DNA from: Pontimicrobium sp. SW4
GTDB taxonomy: Bacteria > Bacteroidota > Bacteroidia > Flavobacteriales > Flavobacteriaceae
Direction: 5' to 3'
DNA: 64,000 nucleotides
NCBI RefSeq assembly: GCF_039954625.1
Contig: NZ_CP157199.1
Location: 1,550,001 to 1,614,000, forward strand
Shown here: positions 61,730-64,000 of the stretch, piece by piece
Layout of the letters: every line of letters starts with the position of its first letter
How positions within the stretch are numbered: the stretch's first letter is position 1
The notes under the pieces: model-generated
The model's database searches: none
The model's input: only the letters and a program-made list of their open reading frames with translations
What the model was told of the DNA's origin: nothing
Made by a program: the position numbers and the translations under genes

Positions 61730-62230
61730 TTGCAACTCAACCACTACAATACCAATTTCACTAAACGACAGTTTCCAATCACACTAATTTGTGATAACAT
61801 CACTAATGCACCAAACCTTGGTAGTTTGTTTAGAATTGCTGATGCTTTTGGGATTACAGAACTTATTTTTTGCGGTGAATATATTCCGTTAGGACGTAAA
61901 ATGACTAAGACGTCTAGAGCTACCGAAAAAATTGTGTCACATCAAGTAAATGACTCTGCCATTGAAGTCGTTAAAAAACTTAAAGAAAATAACCATCAAA
62001 TCATTTCTTTAGAAATTACTACTAACAGCAAACCAATTCATCAGTTTAAAATTCCAAAAAATATGCCTATTGCATTAGTCATTGGAGATGAGAATTTCGG
62101 AGTTTCTGAAGAAATTTTAAACATTTCAGATGCAATAATCCATATAGATATGTTTGGGCAAAACAGTAGTATGAATGTTGTACAAGCAGCAAATATTGCA
62201 CTATATGAAATGACTAAGCAATTATTGTAA
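61730..62230 (+). CDS. TrmH-family (SPOUT) RNA 2'-O-methyltransferase
   Basis: 166 residues from TTG 61730 (MQLNHYNTNFTKRQ). The frame is open further upstream, but that part encodes hydrophobic sequence overlapping the small peptide gene and matches nothing in TrmH proteins. The core SpoU motifs are present: ICDNITNAPNLGSLFRIADAFGI (motif 1), LVIGDENFGVS (motif 2) and SMNVVQAANIALYE (motif 3). It methylates a ribose in tRNA or rRNA; the target cannot be inferred. The TTG start is one base after the upstream stop. Confidence 0.88.
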   Translation: MQLNHYNTNFTKRQFPITLICDNITNAPNLGSLFRIADAFGITELIFCGEYIPLGRKMTKTSRATEKIVSHQVNDSAIEVVKKLKENNHQIISLEITTNSKPIHQFKIPKNMPIALVIGDENFGVSEEILNISDAIIHIDMFGQNSSMNVVQAANIALYEMTKQLL

Positions 62231-62251
62231 ACTCTTTTATATATTTACTAA

Positions 62252-63340
62252 ATGAATTCTAAAATCATATCAAACGGTATATTAAGAGCGTTAGCAATTA
62301 TTCTTGGTATAACAGTATTGCTTTATTTTTTATATAAAATTCAGTCAGTAATAGTATATATCGCTATTGCTTCTGTTATTTCATTAATTGGTTTACCAAT
62401 TGTTAGGTTTTTAAAGGCAAAATTAAAATTTAGAAGCACTATAGCTGTTGTTACTACCATGGCTATTTTAATAGCATTACTAATTGGGCTTGTGAGAATG
62501 TTTATTCCGCTTATAGTTGAGCAAGGTCATAACTTGTCTTTGCTAAATATTGACCAATTACAAGACAATGTTGAAGATTTATACTTTCAATTAACCAATT
62601 ATTTTGGTTTAAATAGTTATGATGTTGAACGCTCAATAAAAGAATCCAATCTACTCTCAAAGCTTGATTACTCTATCATTCCAAATTTTTTAAACTCTGT
62701 AGTTAGTGGTTTAGGTAGTTTTAGTGTAGGATTGTTTTCAGTACTATTTATTGCATTTTTCTTACTAAAAGACAGTCAATTATTAGAACAAGGTATTATG
62801 GTTTTTGTTCCAGATAATAAGGAAACACGGTCTAAAAAATCATTTGAAAAAATAAAAACATTATTGTCTCGCTATTTTGTTGGCTTGATATTTCAAATAC
62901 TCATCCTATTTGTAATCTATACAATCGTATTACTCGTTTTTGGAGTGAAAAACGCTATTGTAATTGCGTTTCTATGCGCCTTATTAAACTTAATTCCTTA
63001 TGTAGGACCTATGGTTGGAGGCGTTTTAATGCTAACGCTTACCATGTCAAGTTTTATGGGCTCTAGTTTTAGCGAAGTAATTGTACCCAAAACGACGTAT
63101 GTAATGATCGGTTTCGTTATTGGTCAATTAGTTGATAATTTTTTTAGCCAACCATTTATCTTCTCGAAAAGTGTAAAATCTCATCCTTTAGAAATATTTC
63201 TAGTAATTATAATAGCTGGAATTTTATTTGGCGTTTTAGGTATGATTGTCGCAATACCAACTTACACAGCTATTAAAGTGATTTTAAAGGAGTTTTTAGC
63301 CGAAAACAAGATAGTCAAGCAACTTACTAAAGATATATAA
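62252..63340 (+). CDS. AI-2E family (PerM/TqsA-like) membrane transporter
   Basis: 362 residues with about eight membrane helices: pairs at about 10-50, a helix near 65-90, then a soluble loop, and 155-175, 205-235, 240-275, 280-300 and 310-340. FSVLFIAFFLLKDSQ and the LLNLIPYVGPMVGGVLM motif are hallmarks of the AI-2E/PerM family, which includes sodium-proton antiporters and suspected quorum-signal exporters. No substrate can be inferred. It follows the TrmH gene by 21 bases. Confidence 0.92.
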   Translation: MNSKIISNGILRALAIILGITVLLYFLYKIQSVIVYIAIASVISLIGLPIVRFLKAKLKFRSTIAVVTTMAILIALLIGLVRMFIPLIVEQGHNLSLLNIDQLQDNVEDLYFQLTNYFGLNSYDVERSIKESNLLSKLDYSIIPNFLNSVVSGLGSFSVGLFSVLFIAFFLLKDSQLLEQGIMVFVPDNKETRSKKSFEKIKTLLSRYFVGLIFQILILFVIYTIVLLVFGVKNAIVIAFLCALLNLIPYVGPMVGGVLMLTLTMSSFMGSSFSEVIVPKTTYVMIGFVIGQLVDNFFSQPFIFSKSVKSHPLEIFLVIIIAGILFGVLGMIVAIPTYTAIKVILKEFLAENKIVKQLTKDI

Positions 63341-63347
63341 CATCTAT

Positions 63348-64000
63348 TTGAATAATTCTATTTTAAATACTGAAATTCAAGAATTCATAGATGATAATAT
63401 TAATTCAGATGTAGCCTCTTTATTATTTAAAAAAAAATCTTTTAGTAATGTTGAATTAAAAGAGGTTATTGAACAGATTGAAGCCAAAAGAAAATGTAAA
63501 ACAAAACTACCAACTTGGTTTAAAACTTCTAATATTTATTATCCGAACAAGTTAAATATTGAGCAAACATCTTCAGAAATTACCGCAGATTACAAATCCA
63601 GATTAATGAATGGCAACTCCATTATTGACATTACAGGTGGCTTTGGAGTTGATTGCTTTTTCTTTTCAAAATATTTTGAAGAAGTAACGCATTGCGAAAT
63701 TGATAAAAACTTATCCAAAATTGTGTCTCACAATTACAATCAATTAGAAGCAAATAATACAAAAACATTAAATGTAGATGGAATTGAGCATATACAGCAA
63801 GTTGAAAAAACTTGTGATTGGATTTATATTGACCCATCCAGAAGGCATGACAGCAAAGGGAAAGTTTTCTACCTCAAAGATTGCTTACCAAATGTTCCTG
63901 AACATTTAGACTTACTTTTTAAGTACACTAATAATGTATTAGTAAAAGCTTCTCCAATGCTAGATATATCTATTGGTATATCCGAAATAAAACACACTAA
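63348..64000 (+). CDS. THUMP-like class I SAM methyltransferase, 3' end missing
   Basis: The frame starts at TTG 63348 (MNNSILNTEIQEFIDD) and runs off the right edge, giving 217 codons. The central IIDITGGFGVDCFFFSKYF is a SAM-binding motif, and DWIYIDPSRRHDSKGKVFYLKDCLPNVPE matches a DPSRR-type catalytic segment found in the THUMP-like methyltransferase family of Bacteroidota. The product probably modifies RNA. No in-frame ATG occurs before residue 86, so TTG is favoured. It starts 7 bases after the AI-2E gene. Confidence 0.85.
   Translation, partial: MNNSILNTEIQEFIDDNINSDVASLLFKKKSFSNVELKEVIEQIEAKRKCKTKLPTWFKTSNIYYPNKLNIEQTSSEITADYKSRLMNGNSIIDITGGFGVDCFFFSKYFEEVTHCEIDKNLSKIVSHNYNQLEANNTKTLNVDGIEHIQQVEKTCDWIYIDPSRRHDSKGKVFYLKDCLPNVPEHLDLLFKYTNNVLVKASPMLDISIGISEIKHT

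Overview
The window is AT-rich chromosomal DNA of a marine-type member of the Flavobacteriaceae (Bacteroidota). Several things point there: promoter-like boxes of the TAnnTTTG type, a CAL67264-family mini membrane protein next to ettA, FadL/OmpP1 and LptD-type outer-membrane proteins, bacillithiol synthesis (bshA), a TamB-MlaD-LptD envelope block, and a SusC-like N-terminus fused to a vWA domain. No rRNA, tRNA, CRISPR, transposase or prophage gene was found. Both ends cut genes: a coiled-coil membrane protein on the left and a THUMP-like methyltransferase on the right.

Layout. 1-2.6 kb: envelope coiled-coil protein, a MarR-GNAT fusion and a TVP38-type membrane protein. 2.6-11.9 kb: a co-directional block of uncharacterised genes (long coiled-coil protein, two soluble unknowns, an AAA+ ATPase, and four or five small or large membrane proteins). 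This is the best candidate for an undescribed multi-protein system. 12-18.3 kb: an OmpP1/FadL porin, a small membrane protein, ettA, and a DoxX / FMN-reductase / MarR / pirin operon with a perfect palindromic operator, which looks like a quinone or electrophile stress operon. 18.3-27.6 kb: an acyl-CoA carboxylase beta subunit, an M24 peptidase, a CarboxypepD-plug-vWA chimera, a menE-like ligase carrying a repeat-derived insert, a MutS2 without Smr, and a DCC1-like protein.

27.7-32.1 kb holds a compact five-gene operon: a GshB-like ATP-grasp ligase, a tandem rhodanese, a small helical protein, an N-formylglutamate-amidohydrolase-like enzyme and a DUF1704/QEGLA metallopeptidase. It looks like a ligase/hydrolase pathway acting on a peptide or amino-acid conjugate rather than glutathione synthesis, because bshA nearby indicates that the cell thiol is bacillithiol. 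32-44.6 kb: a dicarboxylate symporter, chorismate synthase, an ECF sigma factor with two small partner genes, bshA, a GH3-serine hydrolase fusion, serB, and an HdrD-like Fe-S protein pair. 44.6-50 kb is an envelope block: an MCE/MlaD protein, an amidase, LptD and then ridA. 50-64 kb: an RDD protein, an N-acetylglucosamine-kinase-like protein, gap, pfkA, a giant TamB, tsaD, rsmE, a DUF4159 protein, a tiny Cys-rich secreted peptide coupled to a TrmH methyltransferase, and an AI-2E permease.

Several long open frames start at TTG codons that lie inside TAnnTTTG boxes or terminators. Where another start is better supported I moved it (mutS2, bshA, the BadF-type kinase, TrmH and two small genes). 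Three kinds of dispersed palindromic repeat occur, one of them translated in frame inside menE. All functional calls come from reading motifs by eye; no database search was run.
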